A stretch of DNA of 64,000 nucleotides, from the NCBI RefSeq assembly GCF_051859565.1, contig NZ_JBHYFK010000006.1, positions 124,001 through 188,000 on the forward strand, given 5' to 3'. The first letter of the stretch is position 1; every line of letters starts with the position of its first letter. Position numbers and translations under genes: made by a program. The notes below the pieces were generated by a model, which saw only the letters and a program-made list of their open reading frames with translations, did not search any database and was not told where the DNA came from. Positions 1 through 8,531 of this stretch are shown here, one piece after another. This stretch comes from Glycocaulis sp051859565 (GTDB lineage: Bacteria; Pseudomonadota; Alphaproteobacteria; Caulobacterales; Maricaulaceae).

Positions 1-1
1 C

Positions 2-211
2 TTTTCGCGCTGCCAGCGCGGCGAGCTTGTGATCACGACGCCATCACGCTCAGGAACCGCCATTGCTGAAGGTTTGATGTCACCGCTGATTGCGGGCGGG
101 GCCGATCCGCTGCGCCTGATGGTGCGCGCCAGCGGCCCGGCCGGGGAGACGGGGGTCACGCTGGAAGTGATTGCGCGTGGCGGCGCTGAAGACGTGTCCG
201 AAGCAAGTTAG
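2..211 (+). CDS. 3' end of an unidentified protein (partial at window edge)
   Basis: An open frame runs in from the left edge and stops at 211, so only the last 69 residues are visible. No family was recognised. The tail is soluble-looking, rich in Gly, Ala and Val, with no membrane segment and no cysteine pair. It lies 12 bases before the next plus-strand gene, which suggests co-transcription. The true start lies outside the window. A GTG at 29 could be read as a start, but the frame is open upstream of it. Confidence 0.5.
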   Translation, partial: FSRCQRGELVITTPSRSGTAIAEGLMSPLIAGGADPLRLMVRASGPAGETGVTLEVIARGGAEDVSEAS

Positions 212-223
212 GATCGAACCGTA

Positions 224-676
224 ATGATGTGGCTGATGTGGCATATGTGGGTCTTGCTGGCGCTCTCGGCGCTGCTGGGCGGGGTGATTGGCTGGATACT
301 GCGCGGCGCGCGTCCCGAAGGCACGCTGCGCCTGCCGCCGCGGGAAAAGCCCGTCGCCGCCGATCCTGTGCCTGCCGCAGAGCCGGCTAAGCCCATGTCA
401 TCGCCAGAGCCGGCGAAACCCGAAACGGTAAGACCTGCGCCGGTTGCAGCCAAGACGGGCGCAGACGCAACGGCCGGGCCCGATGATCTGACCCGCATCA
501 AGGGGCTGGGACCGAAAGCGGAAAGCACGCTGGCCGAGGCCGGCGTCTTCCATTTCCGCCAGGTCGCCGCGTGGAGCGCCGCCGATATCGAGAAGTATGA
601 CGCGCTTCTGAATGCACGCGGGCGTATCGTGCGCGATGACTGGGTCGGGCAGGCGAAGGAACTGGCGGAGAGCTAG
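224..676 (+). CDS. membrane-anchored helix-hairpin-helix protein
   Basis: The 150-residue product has one N-terminal membrane segment (residues about 7-27), a Pro/Ala-rich linker (about 28-85) and a C-terminal helix-hairpin-helix-like domain. That domain begins with DDLTRIKGLGPKAE and is followed by a second helical pair. Small domains of this kind occur in alphaproteobacterial proteins annotated as HhH or 5' nuclease-like, where the module may bind nucleic acid or simply act as a helical fold. No catalytic residues are evident. Its stop codon shares the palindrome CTAG with the stop of the convergent meaB gene. Function is unknown. Confidence 0.7.
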   Translation: MMWLMWHMWVLLALSALLGGVIGWILRGARPEGTLRLPPREKPVAADPVPAAEPAKPMSSPEPAKPETVRPAPVAAKTGADATAGPDDLTRIKGLGPKAESTLAEAGVFHFRQVAAWSAADIEKYDALLNARGRIVRDDWVGQAKELAES

Positions 677-1650
677 TCCAGCCGCGCCTTGTTCCACAGG
701 GCGATCACGCGCTCTGCCGCTTCGCTTGCGGGCAGGGTGCCGCTGGCCACATCGCTTTCCAGACCGGGCAAAGCGCTACGCACAGCCGGGCTCGCGTGAA
801 AGCGCTCCAGCACCATCGCTTCCACCATGGCGCGCATCCAGCCGACCTGCTGCTCGCGCCGCCGGGCCTGAAACGCGCCCGCGCCCTGCATGGCACTGCG
901 GTGGGCGGTAATCGCCTCCCACAGCGCGTCCATGCCGCGCCCCTCAATGGCGGAGCCGGTCAGCACTTTGGGCTGCCAGTGCGGATTGGCCGGCGTGAAG
1001 AGGTGCAGTGCGGCTTCCAGATCGCGCGCGGCGCGTTTCGCCCGCTTCTCGTTCTCGCCATCGGCCTTGTTCACGAACAATATCTCGGCGTGCTCCAAGA
1101 GGCCCTTTTTGATGCCCTGCAGCTCATCGCCCGCGCCCGGCAGCATCAGGGCGACGAACACGTCGACCATGCCGGCAATCTCGGTCTCTGACTGGCCAAC
1201 GCCCACCGTCTCGATGATGACGACATCAAACCCCGCCGCCTCGCACAGGAGCAGGCTCTCGCGCGTCTTGCGCGTCACCCCGCCCAGCGTGCCGGCAGAG
1301 GGCGAGGGGCGGATGAAGGCATTGGGATCGGTGGCCAGCGCGCCCATGCGCGTCTTGTCGCCCAGTATCGAACCCTTGGTGCGCGTGGAGGACGGGTCCA
1401 CCGCCAGCACGGCCACCTTGTGGCCCTGACGGGTGAGGAAGGTGCCAAACGCCTCGATCAGGGTGGACTTGCCAACGCCCGGCACGCCCGTCAGACCGAT
1501 GCGCACCGCCCCGCCCGTATGGCTCATCACCTGCGTCAGCAGCGCGCGTGCCTCGCTCTGATGATCCGCGCGGGTGGATTCAGCCAGCGTGATGGCGCGC
1601 GCCAGTGCGGCGCGGTCTCCGGACACAAGGCGTTGGGCAAGCTCGCTCAT
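673..1650 (-). CDS. meaB: methylmalonyl-CoA mutase-associated GTPase MeaB
   Basis: MeaB is a G3E-family GTPase that protects and loads adenosylcobalamin-dependent methylmalonyl-CoA mutase in propionyl-CoA metabolism. The Walker A motif GVPGVGKST is at residues about 55-63. An ETVGVGQSE switch motif and an NKADGENE base-recognition motif follow. The start MSELAQ gives 325 residues, the usual length. A longer reading frame upstream would add an unconserved low-complexity extension and was rejected. No mutase gene is in the window, so the partner must be elsewhere. The gene ends tail to tail with the HhH protein, overlapping by 4 bases. Confidence 0.93.
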   Translation of the reverse strand: MSELAQRLVSGDRAALARAITLAESTRADHQSEARALLTQVMSHTGGAVRIGLTGVPGVGKSTLIEAFGTFLTRQGHKVAVLAVDPSSTRTKGSILGDKTRMGALATDPNAFIRPSPSAGTLGGVTRKTRESLLLCEAAGFDVVIIETVGVGQSETEIAGMVDVFVALMLPGAGDELQGIKKGLLEHAEILFVNKADGENEKRAKRAARDLEAALHLFTPANPHWQPKVLTGSAIEGRGMDALWEAITAHRSAMQGAGAFQARRREQQVGWMRAMVEAMVLERFHASPAVRSALPGLESDVASGTLPASEAAERVIALWNKARLD

Positions 1651-1774
1651 GGCCCCACGCATACGCCATTTGCCGGGCTTGGCAAGGCAGGGGTGGCGCT
1701 GACACGGTTTGTCAGTTGGCAGGCGCGTTGGTCCGGCGCAGGCTCTAGTGCATGTCCAAGACAGGAGACACGCC

Positions 1775-2089
1775 ATGATCGCCCTTATTGCCGCCAGCCT
1801 CGTCTTCACGCCCGCACCGGAGGTGAACGAGGTGGACCTGCACATCTACTGCAACGCGCAGGCCGGTATCATGACGCAATATCTCGCCGATACGCAGTTT
1901 GCTGAAAACCTGATGATGGAAACGGCTGAGTGGCTGGATCAGGCCGTCGCTGATGGCCGCACCACCCGCGACCACATCATATCGGTCCAGGACGCGCTCT
2001 TTCCGGTCAATCAGGAACTGATCCTCGCTGACGATTTGGCCGCGCTGGAGGCGCGCTTTGCGCCGTGCGAGGAGGCGTTCGGAGGGTAG
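1775..2089 (+). CDS. small putative exported protein of unknown function
   Basis: The 104-residue product starts with a short hydrophobic stretch (MIALIAASLVF) that may be a weak signal peptide. An acidic helical region with two cysteines (in IYCNAQ and APCEE) follows. A purine-rich ribosome site (ACAGGAGACA, 1761-1770) precedes the chosen ATG. An upstream in-frame ATG at 1709 would add basic residues with no supporting ribosome site. No family was recognised. The two cysteines would fit a periplasmic disulfide, which is inference. Confidence 0.55.
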   Translation: MIALIAASLVFTPAPEVNEVDLHIYCNAQAGIMTQYLADTQFAENLMMETAEWLDQAVADGRTTRDHIISVQDALFPVNQELILADDLAALEARFAPCEEAFGG

Positions 2090-2190
2090 AGGGCTCGCGT
2101 CGCCACCTCATGGCTCCCAGCTCGGGGGCAGCCCCCGGTTGATAGGTATTCGGACAAGTCAGGCCAATTTGGCTCGCGCGCCCTCTACAT

Positions 2191-2274
2191 CGTCATTCCA
2201 GAAAGCGCGTCAGCGCTTATCTGGAACCCAGCGTTTCTCAAAAAGACTGGGTTCCGGCTTTCGCCGGAATGACG
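2191..2274. repeat. rep-D palindromic repeat
   Basis: Imperfect palindrome beginning CGTCATTCC and ending GGAATGACG, with inner arms CTGGAACCCAG and CTGGGTTCC. Related sequence recurs at 33459-33570 and 34253-34280. It occupies the gap after the small exported protein gene. The rest of 2090-2360 holds only the terminator listed separately. Confidence 0.75.
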
Positions 2275-2305
2275 AGGGGGTAGCCTCCAGCCCGCCAATA
2301 CAACA

Positions 2306-2337
2306 AAAAAAGCCCCGCCGTTTCCAGCGGGGCTTTT
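2306..2337. terminator. bidirectional rho-independent terminator
   Basis: A 12-base stem (AAAAAGCCCCGC pairing with GCGGGGCTTTTT) with an 8-base loop. A T-run follows on either strand. It sits 24 bases past the icd stop on the minus strand and can also stop plus-strand transcription from the 1775 gene. Confidence 0.85.
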
Positions 2338-2360
2338 TACATGAAACCAGGCAATAAGCC

Positions 2361-3578
2361 CTAATTCTTCATCGCGTCGGCGAAGCGCTCACCCAGCTTG
2401 TCCAGGAAGCCTTCGGTGGAGAGCCAGCCCTGCTGGTCGCCGACCAGAAGCGCGAGGTCTTTCGTCATATAGCCGCTCTCGACCGTCTTGGTGACGGTAA
2501 GCTCAAGCTTCTCGGCAAAGTCGATAACGGCCTGATTGCCATCCATCTTGCCGCGATGATAGAGGCCGCGCGTCCAGGCGTAGATCGACGCGATGGAGTT
2601 GGTCGAGGTCTGCTCGCCGCGCTGGTGTTGGCGATAGTGGCGGGTGACCGTGCCGTGGGCGGCTTCGGCTTCCACCGTCTTGCCGTCCGGCGTCATCAGC
2701 ACCGAGGTCATCAGGCCGAGCGAGCCAAAGCCCTGTGCCACGGTGTCGGACTGCACGTCGCCATCATAGTTCTTGCACGCCCAGACATAGCCGCCGGACC
2801 ATTTCATGGCCGCTGCCACCATGTCGTCGATCAGGCGGTGCTCATAGGTGATTTTCTTGGCGTCGAAATCGGCCTTGAACTCTTTCTGGTAGATTTCCTC
2901 GAAGATGTCCTTGAAGCGCCCGTCATAGGCTTTCATGATCGTGTTCTTGGTCGACAGATAGACCGGCCAGCCACGGTCCAGGCCATAGCGCAGGCAGGCG
3001 CGGGCAAAATCGCGGATCGACTCGTCCAGATTATACATGCCCATGGCGACGCCGCCGCCGGGGAAGTTGAAAATCTCGTGGGTGATCGGCTCGCTGCCAT
3101 CTTCCGGCGTGAAGGTCATGGTCAGCTTGCCCGGACCCTTCACCACCATGTCGGTGGCGCGATACTGGTCGCCAAAGGCGTGGCGGCCAATGACGATCGG
3201 CTTGGTCCAGCCCGGCACAAGGCGGGGCACGTTCTTGATGACGATGGGTTCGCGGAACACCACGCCGCCAAGGATGTTGCGGATCGTGCCGTTGGGCGAG
3301 CGCCACATCTTCTTCAGGCCGAACTCTTCCACGCGCTGCTCGTCCGGGGTGATTGTGGCGCATTTCACGCCGACGCCGTAATGCTTGATCGCCTCGGCGG
3401 CTTCGACCGTGATCTGGTCATCGGTCTCGTCGCGTTTCTGGATGGAGAGGTCGTAGTATTTCAGATCAATGTCGAGATAGGGCAGGATCAGCTTCTGCTT
3501 GATGAGATCCCAGATGATCCGGGTCATCTCATCGCCATCAAGCTCAACAACGGGGGTATCGACTTTGATCTTTGCCAT
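2361..3578 (-). CDS. icd: NADP-dependent isocitrate dehydrogenase
   Basis: Cytosolic TCA-cycle enzyme that oxidatively decarboxylates isocitrate to 2-oxoglutarate with NADP+. The 405-residue protein matches the eukaryote-like dimeric class (IDH type II) common in alphaproteobacteria, not the E. coli type. Visible features are the N-terminal VELDGDEMTRIIW, the substrate-binding region SPNGTIRNILGG, GRHAFGDQYRAT, and the cofactor region with AHGTVTRHYR. It begins with MAKIKVDTP and ends at a strong terminator. It is divergent from trmJ across a 108-bp promoter region. Confidence 0.97.
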   Translation of the reverse strand: MAKIKVDTPVVELDGDEMTRIIWDLIKQKLILPYLDIDLKYYDLSIQKRDETDDQITVEAAEAIKHYGVGVKCATITPDEQRVEEFGLKKMWRSPNGTIRNILGGVVFREPIVIKNVPRLVPGWTKPIVIGRHAFGDQYRATDMVVKGPGKLTMTFTPEDGSEPITHEIFNFPGGGVAMGMYNLDESIRDFARACLRYGLDRGWPVYLSTKNTIMKAYDGRFKDIFEEIYQKEFKADFDAKKITYEHRLIDDMVAAAMKWSGGYVWACKNYDGDVQSDTVAQGFGSLGLMTSVLMTPDGKTVEAEAAHGTVTRHYRQHQRGEQTSTNSIASIYAWTRGLYHRGKMDGNQAVIDFAEKLELTVTKTVESGYMTKDLALLVGDQQGWLSTEGFLDKLGERFADAMKN

Positions 3579-3686
3579 GTGCGGTGTGCTCTTCTCTTGA
3601 GGGCGCGCGAAGGGACGCGCTAGAGGTGGGCCTTACTGGTTCGGGCGGTCATCTAGCATCGCCCACCCGTTTAAGAAAGGGCAGGT

Positions 3687-4445
3687 ATGTCATCAAGTGA
3701 GGGCGCAGGCGTGCCCGGCCCCGCTTTCGTGCTGGTCAATCCGCAAATGGGCGAGAATATCGGCGCGGCCATGCGAGTGATGGCCAATTTCGGCCTTGAT
3801 GATTTGCGCATCCATGCGCCGCGCGACGGCTGGCCCAATGAGCGCGCCGAGGCGATGAGCGCCGGTTCGCCCCTCTACACATCCGCCCGCGTCAGCGATG
3901 ATCTCGATGACGCGCTGGAAGGCTGCACGGTGCTGTACGCCACAACGGCGCGCCCGCGTGGCATGGTGAAACCTGTAATGACCGCGCGCGAGGCGATGGC
4001 CGAGGCGAGGGGGCTGATCGCAGCCGGGCAGAGGCCCGGCTTCCTCTTCGGGGCAGAGAAATCCGGGCTTCCCAACGAGCTGGTTGCCCGCTCGCGCGCC
4101 ATCCTCACCCTGCCGGTGGATCCCGGCTTTGCCTCGCTGAACCTCGCCATGGCGGTGGGTGTGCTGGCCCATGAATGGCGCGCAGGCGATCCGCCGCCGC
4201 AAGAGTTCAAGCCGCTGGAGGAGGCCGCCGATGCGGTTGCCCTCCACCGCATGTATGAGCATTTCGAGGATGAGCTGGAGCGCGCGGGCTTCTTCTTCCC
4301 GCTGGAGAAGAAACCTCTGATGACGCAGAATCTGCGCAATATCTTCGCCCGCGCGGGCCTGACCGAACAGGAAGTGCGCACTTTCCGCGGTGCCATCAAG
4401 GCCCTGACCATCGGAAGAGGGAAGGCCAGGGTGGTGCGGGATTGA
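3687..4445 (+). CDS. trmJ: tRNA (cytidine/uridine-2'-O-)-methyltransferase TrmJ-like
   Basis: SPOUT-family RNA methyltransferase expected to 2'-O-methylate position 32 of tRNA using S-adenosylmethionine. The 252-residue product shows the family opening VLVNPQMGENIGAAMRVMAN. The SAM-binding trefoil-knot signatures are FLFGAEKSGLPNE and SLNLAMAVGVLAHEW. The C-terminal helical extension (MTQNLRNIFARAGLTEQEVRTFRG shortened here to its role) is typical of TrmJ dimers and separates it from shorter TrmL proteins. The ATG at 3687 follows AGGT after an AAAGGGCAGG ribosome site. Confidence 0.88.
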   Translation: MSSSEGAGVPGPAFVLVNPQMGENIGAAMRVMANFGLDDLRIHAPRDGWPNERAEAMSAGSPLYTSARVSDDLDDALEGCTVLYATTARPRGMVKPVMTAREAMAEARGLIAAGQRPGFLFGAEKSGLPNELVARSRAILTLPVDPGFASLNLAMAVGVLAHEWRAGDPPPQEFKPLEEAADAVALHRMYEHFEDELERAGFFFPLEKKPLMTQNLRNIFARAGLTEQEVRTFRGAIKALTIGRGKARVVRD

Positions 4446-4527
4446 GGGTTGGACGCTCAAAAGCCGCCCCCGGCAGGGGTTGCCCGGAGAGCTGGGAATG
4501 CTAGGCATCAGGGAAAAGGGGATCCGG

Positions 4528-6318
4528 ATGCGTTTTAGTCTTCTCTTCTCGCTCGCTGCGCTTGCCGCGCTCGCTGCTTGCACGGAACCGTCACCGCCGC
4601 CATCTGCCACGGTTCAGTACGCGACTTGTGAGGAACCGGCCGAGCGGATCATTCCAGCGGACTGGGCTGAAGAACATCTGGCTGAAGGTTCGGCGTATTA
4701 CGAGGCGCTGTTTTCGCCCGAGGCCCAGCAGGCTGTTCTGGATGGTCCGGTAGTCAGGGTTCCCCGTTTCCGGTCCGGCACCGACCGTCAGGTGGAGTTT
4801 ATCCGCGAAGGGCGCATTTTTGTTGATAGGCGCGGGGACCTGGTGGAGCTTGAGCATGTCGACTGGTCCAATGACGATCACGCGTTTGTAGCTACTCAGC
4901 TTCATGGATTCACGGCGGTCGGTACGCTGTTTGCCCAGCATGAAGAGCAACAGGATGAGGATGTTGAACAGGCCCTGATGCGGCTGATCCTCAACTGGGG
5001 GCACTGCGCGGCGCACAACCGCGACATCAATCCGCGTGCCTGGCACGAGGGCACGGTGATGAAGCGGCAGTCCAATCTGCTGCACACGCTCAACTATATG
5101 CGCGCCCATGGTCCGCATGACGAGCTCACCCTGACCACGCTTCTCTACCTGATCGATGCTGGCGCGACCTATCTGCTGGACGAGCCGAACGTGTACTCAC
5201 CGGGCAACCATGGCATTCGTCAGGACATGTTGCTGGCGGCGACAGCCTTGTCTCTGCCCCAGCATCCGCGGGCTGGTGAAATGCTGGAGCTGGCGGAAAG
5301 CCGTCTGGAGCTGGCGGCCCGGCGCATGTTCACCGAAGAAGGTATCTGGTCGGAGCAAGCGCCAGGCTATGTGAATTATATGGTGTCGCTAATGAACGGT
5401 GTCAGGCGCTTGCGTGATCGCGATGCTGGCTTCAACCCGAGCCGTTTCATTCGCAACCAGAATGCCAGCCGAGCTTTTCTTGTGGATACGGCATTGCCGG
5501 ACCGCACTATCCCGACCGTCGGGCGGTCCAGCCAGCAGACGATCAGTCCGGCCGTTGCAAGAGGCCGGGTAATCGAGCGGCGACTGGAAGAACTGGCGCG
5601 TTCGCTAACGGTTTTCCCCGGCTATGGACATGCCGTCATCCGCGGCGACCATCCCGATGGTCTGTATTTGCACTTCACTGCGTCTCACAATCTACCCGCG
5701 CGCAAGCGCCATGCCGATGAGCTTTCAGTGCTGCTATACAATCATGGCCGGATGTGGATCACTGAAGGCGGCCAAAACTCCACGCAGAGTAGTCCCATGA
5801 CGTATTATCTGCGCAGCGCGTTTGCCCATAGCACCTACACGCTAAATGGCGGCTATCTTGACGAACATGAAGAATTTGAGCGGGCGGTCGGTATCACTGA
5901 TAGCAGCTCTGAGCAGTCCGGTTACCGGATCGAGGGGCGTTCGGAACGGTTCTTGGAACCGGCCTCCTTTACGCGGGCCATTATCGTTGACAGCGATTTC
6001 CAGACGGTGCGCATAACAGATACATTGTCGTCGGAAGCGCCGGGTGAGTGGGAAGGTCGGTTTCACTTTCCCGGTGATCTCTCGGTGAATGTGGAAGGTC
6101 AGAGGGTAACGGTCAGCGATCCCGGCGCTGCCCGGACCATGACAGTGACATTCCGCTCGTCGGCGCCGCTTTCGTTTTCGACTTGCCGAGGCGAACGAAA
6201 TCCTGTCTGCGGGTGGGTCCAGGACAGAAATGACGGGGACTCAGTCGCTCCGGCCACTACTTTGTCGTGGTCGTTTGATGGGGATAATGAGGTCATGATC
6301 GATATCGCGTTTGAATAA
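4528..6318 (+). CDS. heparinase II/III-like lipoprotein
   Basis: The 596-residue product begins with a lipoprotein signal peptide ending in the lipobox LAAC (Cys18). It continues with an alpha-helical barrel region containing NRDINPRAWHEG, GNHGIRQDM and EQAPGYVNYM. A beta-rich C-terminal half resembles heparinase II/III proteins and related polysaccharide lyases. These act on uronic-acid polysaccharides by beta-elimination. Specificity cannot be read from sequence and no polysaccharide-utilisation partners are adjacent. Base composition looks lower in GC than its neighbours, which hints at transfer. An upstream in-frame ATG (4480) would mask the signal peptide. Confidence 0.75.
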   Translation: MRFSLLFSLAALAALAACTEPSPPPSATVQYATCEEPAERIIPADWAEEHLAEGSAYYEALFSPEAQQAVLDGPVVRVPRFRSGTDRQVEFIREGRIFVDRRGDLVELEHVDWSNDDHAFVATQLHGFTAVGTLFAQHEEQQDEDVEQALMRLILNWGHCAAHNRDINPRAWHEGTVMKRQSNLLHTLNYMRAHGPHDELTLTTLLYLIDAGATYLLDEPNVYSPGNHGIRQDMLLAATALSLPQHPRAGEMLELAESRLELAARRMFTEEGIWSEQAPGYVNYMVSLMNGVRRLRDRDAGFNPSRFIRNQNASRAFLVDTALPDRTIPTVGRSSQQTISPAVARGRVIERRLEELARSLTVFPGYGHAVIRGDHPDGLYLHFTASHNLPARKRHADELSVLLYNHGRMWITEGGQNSTQSSPMTYYLRSAFAHSTYTLNGGYLDEHEEFERAVGITDSSSEQSGYRIEGRSERFLEPASFTRAIIVDSDFQTVRITDTLSSEAPGEWEGRFHFPGDLSVNVEGQRVTVSDPGAARTMTVTFRSSAPLSFSTCRGERNPVCGWVQDRNDGDSVAPATTLSWSFDGDNEVMIDIAFE

Positions 6319-6342
6319 CGCCCCCCTCCACACCCGCGCTGA

Positions 6343-6371
6343 TTGACAATTCCCAGCCCCTGCAGCATAAG
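6343..6371 (+). promoter_or_regulatory. predicted sigma-70-type promoter of rpsD
   Basis: TTGACA (6343-6348), a 17-base spacer and CATAAG (6366-6371). It lies about 135 bases ahead of rpsD, leaving a leader of roughly 125 bases that could carry S4 autoregulation, though no conserved leader fold was recognised. Confidence 0.5.
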
Positions 6372-6505
6372 CCGCGCTTCCCTCACGCTGGGGCTGGTGA
6401 CAGTCCTGAATATTCATCCCACGGGACGATGCGTGAACCGCCGTGTTTTATAGCCGGTGCGAGGTGAGGGCGCACAGGCCGGGCCGCATCACATAAGAGA
6501 GAACC

Positions 6506-7123
6506 ATGTCGAAGCGTCATTCGCAGAAATACAAAATTGACCGCCGTATGGGCGAGAACATCTGGGGCCGTCCGAAGTCCCCGGTGAATACCCGCTCCTA
6601 CGGCCCCGGCCAGCACGGCCAGCGCCGCAAGGGCAAGATGAGCGATTTTGGCCTGCAGCTCATGGCCAAGCAGAAGCTCAAAGGCTATTACGGCAACATC
6701 ACCGAGAAGCAGTTCGCGCGCACCTATGAAGAGGCGCAGCGCCGCCGTGGCAACACGGCCGAAAACCTGATCGGCCTTCTCGAAAGCCGTCTGGATGCGG
6801 TGGTCTACCGCGCAAAATTCGTCCCGACCGTGTTTGCGGCCCGCCAGTTCGTCAATCACGGCCACGTGACGGTGAACGGCAAGCGCGTCAACATTTCGTC
6901 CTACCAGGTTAAGCCGGGCGATGTGGTGGAAGTGCGCCAGAAGTCGCGCAACATGGCCCTCGTTCTCGAAGCGCTGGACAGCGCCGAGCGCGACGTGCCG
7001 GACTATATCGATCTCGATGCCAAGGCGATGAAAGCCACCTACACCCGCGTGCCGGAATTCTCCGACGTGCCCTACCCGGTGAAGATGGAACCGAACCTGG
7101 TTGTCGAATTCTACGCGTCGTAA
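6506..7123 (+). CDS. rpsD: 30S ribosomal protein S4
   Basis: Primary 16S rRNA-binding protein that nucleates assembly of the 30S body. The 205-residue protein starts MSKRHSQKYKIDRRMGENIW, typical of the alphaproteobacterial form. The S4 RNA-binding domain (LDAVVYRAKFVPTVFAARQ, then VNGKRVNISSYQVKPGD) lies at about residues 94-155. The gene stands alone, outside the alpha operon of enterics, as is usual in this class. It has a predicted promoter upstream and a strong terminator right after the stop. Ribosome site AGAGAGAA precedes the ATG. Confidence 0.98.
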   Translation: MSKRHSQKYKIDRRMGENIWGRPKSPVNTRSYGPGQHGQRRKGKMSDFGLQLMAKQKLKGYYGNITEKQFARTYEEAQRRRGNTAENLIGLLESRLDAVVYRAKFVPTVFAARQFVNHGHVTVNGKRVNISSYQVKPGDVVEVRQKSRNMALVLEALDSAERDVPDYIDLDAKAMKATYTRVPEFSDVPYPVKMEPNLVVEFYAS

Positions 7124-7149
7124 GACGCCGCCGGAATATCGAATACGAG

Positions 7150-7180
7150 AAGCCCGTCAGCTTTGCTGGCGGGCTTTTTT
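7150..7180 (+). terminator. rho-independent terminator after rpsD
   Basis: GC-rich stem (AAGCCCG with CGGGCTT, extended by CAGC with GCTG around a TTT loop) followed by TTTTTT. It lies 26 bases past the rpsD stop and abuts the end of the convergent amine oxidase gene. Confidence 0.88.
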
Positions 7181-7184
7181 GTTT

Positions 7185-8531
7185 TTAGCGGCCCAGCGCT
7201 TTTGCCACTTCGTCCGCCGCGCGCGCACCCGCCTCCAGCGCGCCCTCGATATAGCCAAAGCCGTGAATGGCGGTTTCGGTGCCGGCAACGTGGATCGGCC
7301 CGATGGCTTCGCGCAAGTCCGGTCCCAGTGTCGTCCAAACGCCGGGACCGAGGATCGAGGCGTAGCAGCCGCGCGTCCACGGATCGCTGGTCCAGTCCTT
7401 GTCGGCATAGTCGATGGGGCTGCGGGCCTCCGGCCCGAAGAAATCGGCAAACGCCTCCAGCACCGCCTCGCGGCGGGTCTCCGGCGACACTTGCGACCAG
7501 CGGCGCGCCTCTTCGCCTTCAATGAAGCCGAGGAGCAGGCCGGAGTCTTTTCCCTTCTCTGTATTGTCGAAGGTCACGCGCACGGCGAGATTACCGCCGA
7601 CCGCCTGCCCGGACAGGCCACGCTCCCGCCAGAAGGGCCGCTCATATTGCGCGACGCACTTGATGCACGCTCCGGCGGGCATGCGCCGCCACAGCGCATC
7701 ACGGTTTGACGGCAGGGCCGGATCGAAGCGGATGCCCAGCGCCTGAGAGGGCGGGACGGCAAGGACTACGCGTTTCGCGCGCCAGCTCTGGCGGCTGGTG
7801 GTGACGCTGACGCTGACGCCATCCCTGTCCCAGCCGATTTCCTGCACCGGCTCGCCATAGCGCACACAATCGCCCAGAGAGGCGGCCAGAGCGCTGGCAA
7901 GCCCGCCCATGCCGCCATGCACCCGGTCCTGCTGCGCCCCGCCGGAGACCGATAGGAGCGCATCCAGCGAGCCGCCAGAGCGGGCGTAGAAGAGCGCATG
8001 GAGAAGCGACAGCTCGTGCGGCTCGGCGCAGAACACCGCCCCGATGCCGATGGTGAACATCTCGCGTGCGCGGGCTGTAAGCGTATGGCGGCGGAGGAAG
8101 TCCGCGACCGTCATCCGGTCCCATATATGCGCCTTGGGGTGCGTCCACGGCATGGCCGGGTCAAGCTGGCGCGCCATCTTTTCAAAACGTGAGAGCGCGT
8201 TGTTGAGATCGAGCAGGACCGGGATGGGGAGATTGGGAATGGTGCCGCGATAGCGTTTCAGCCGCCCGGCCTTCACCAGATGATCGCCCTCATCCCAGAG
8301 CGGATAGGTGGCAAAGCCCATTTCGGCGATCAGAGCGTAGAGCCGGTCCTGACCGGGGCCGACCCACTGGCCGCCAAGATCGGTCCCGTCGCCATTGGTG
8401 AAGGTGTGGGAGAGGACGCGGCCACCGGCACGCTCTCGCGCTTCCAGCACCACGACATCATGGCCGGGCGCGAGGCGGCGCGCGGCCTCCAGCCCCGAAA
8501 AGCCTGCGCCGATGATGATGACATCATGCAT
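7185..8531 (-). CDS. flavin-containing amine oxidase (monoamine oxidase family)
   Basis: FAD-dependent enzyme of the MAO/polyamine oxidase family, expected to oxidise a primary or secondary amine to an aldehyde or imine with release of H2O2. The 448-residue product has the dinucleotide-binding motif VIIIGAGFSGLEAARRL at its N-terminus and GGRVLSHTF after it. GGQWVGPGQDRLY is the MAO-type substrate/FAD region. The C-terminal FAD motif is VAGTETAIHGFGYIEGAL. The chosen ATG (8531) overlaps the stop of the symporter gene by 8 bases, implying translational coupling. Two transporters upstream suggest uptake and oxidation of an amine or amino-acid derivative. The substrate is not determined. Confidence 0.85.
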   Translation of the reverse strand: MHDVIIIGAGFSGLEAARRLAPGHDVVVLEARERAGGRVLSHTFTNGDGTDLGGQWVGPGQDRLYALIAEMGFATYPLWDEGDHLVKAGRLKRYRGTIPNLPIPVLLDLNNALSRFEKMARQLDPAMPWTHPKAHIWDRMTVADFLRRHTLTARAREMFTIGIGAVFCAEPHELSLLHALFYARSGGSLDALLSVSGGAQQDRVHGGMGGLASALAASLGDCVRYGEPVQEIGWDRDGVSVSVTTSRQSWRAKRVVLAVPPSQALGIRFDPALPSNRDALWRRMPAGACIKCVAQYERPFWRERGLSGQAVGGNLAVRVTFDNTEKGKDSGLLLGFIEGEEARRWSQVSPETRREAVLEAFADFFGPEARSPIDYADKDWTSDPWTRGCYASILGPGVWTTLGPDLREAIGPIHVAGTETAIHGFGYIEGALEAGARAADEVAKALGR

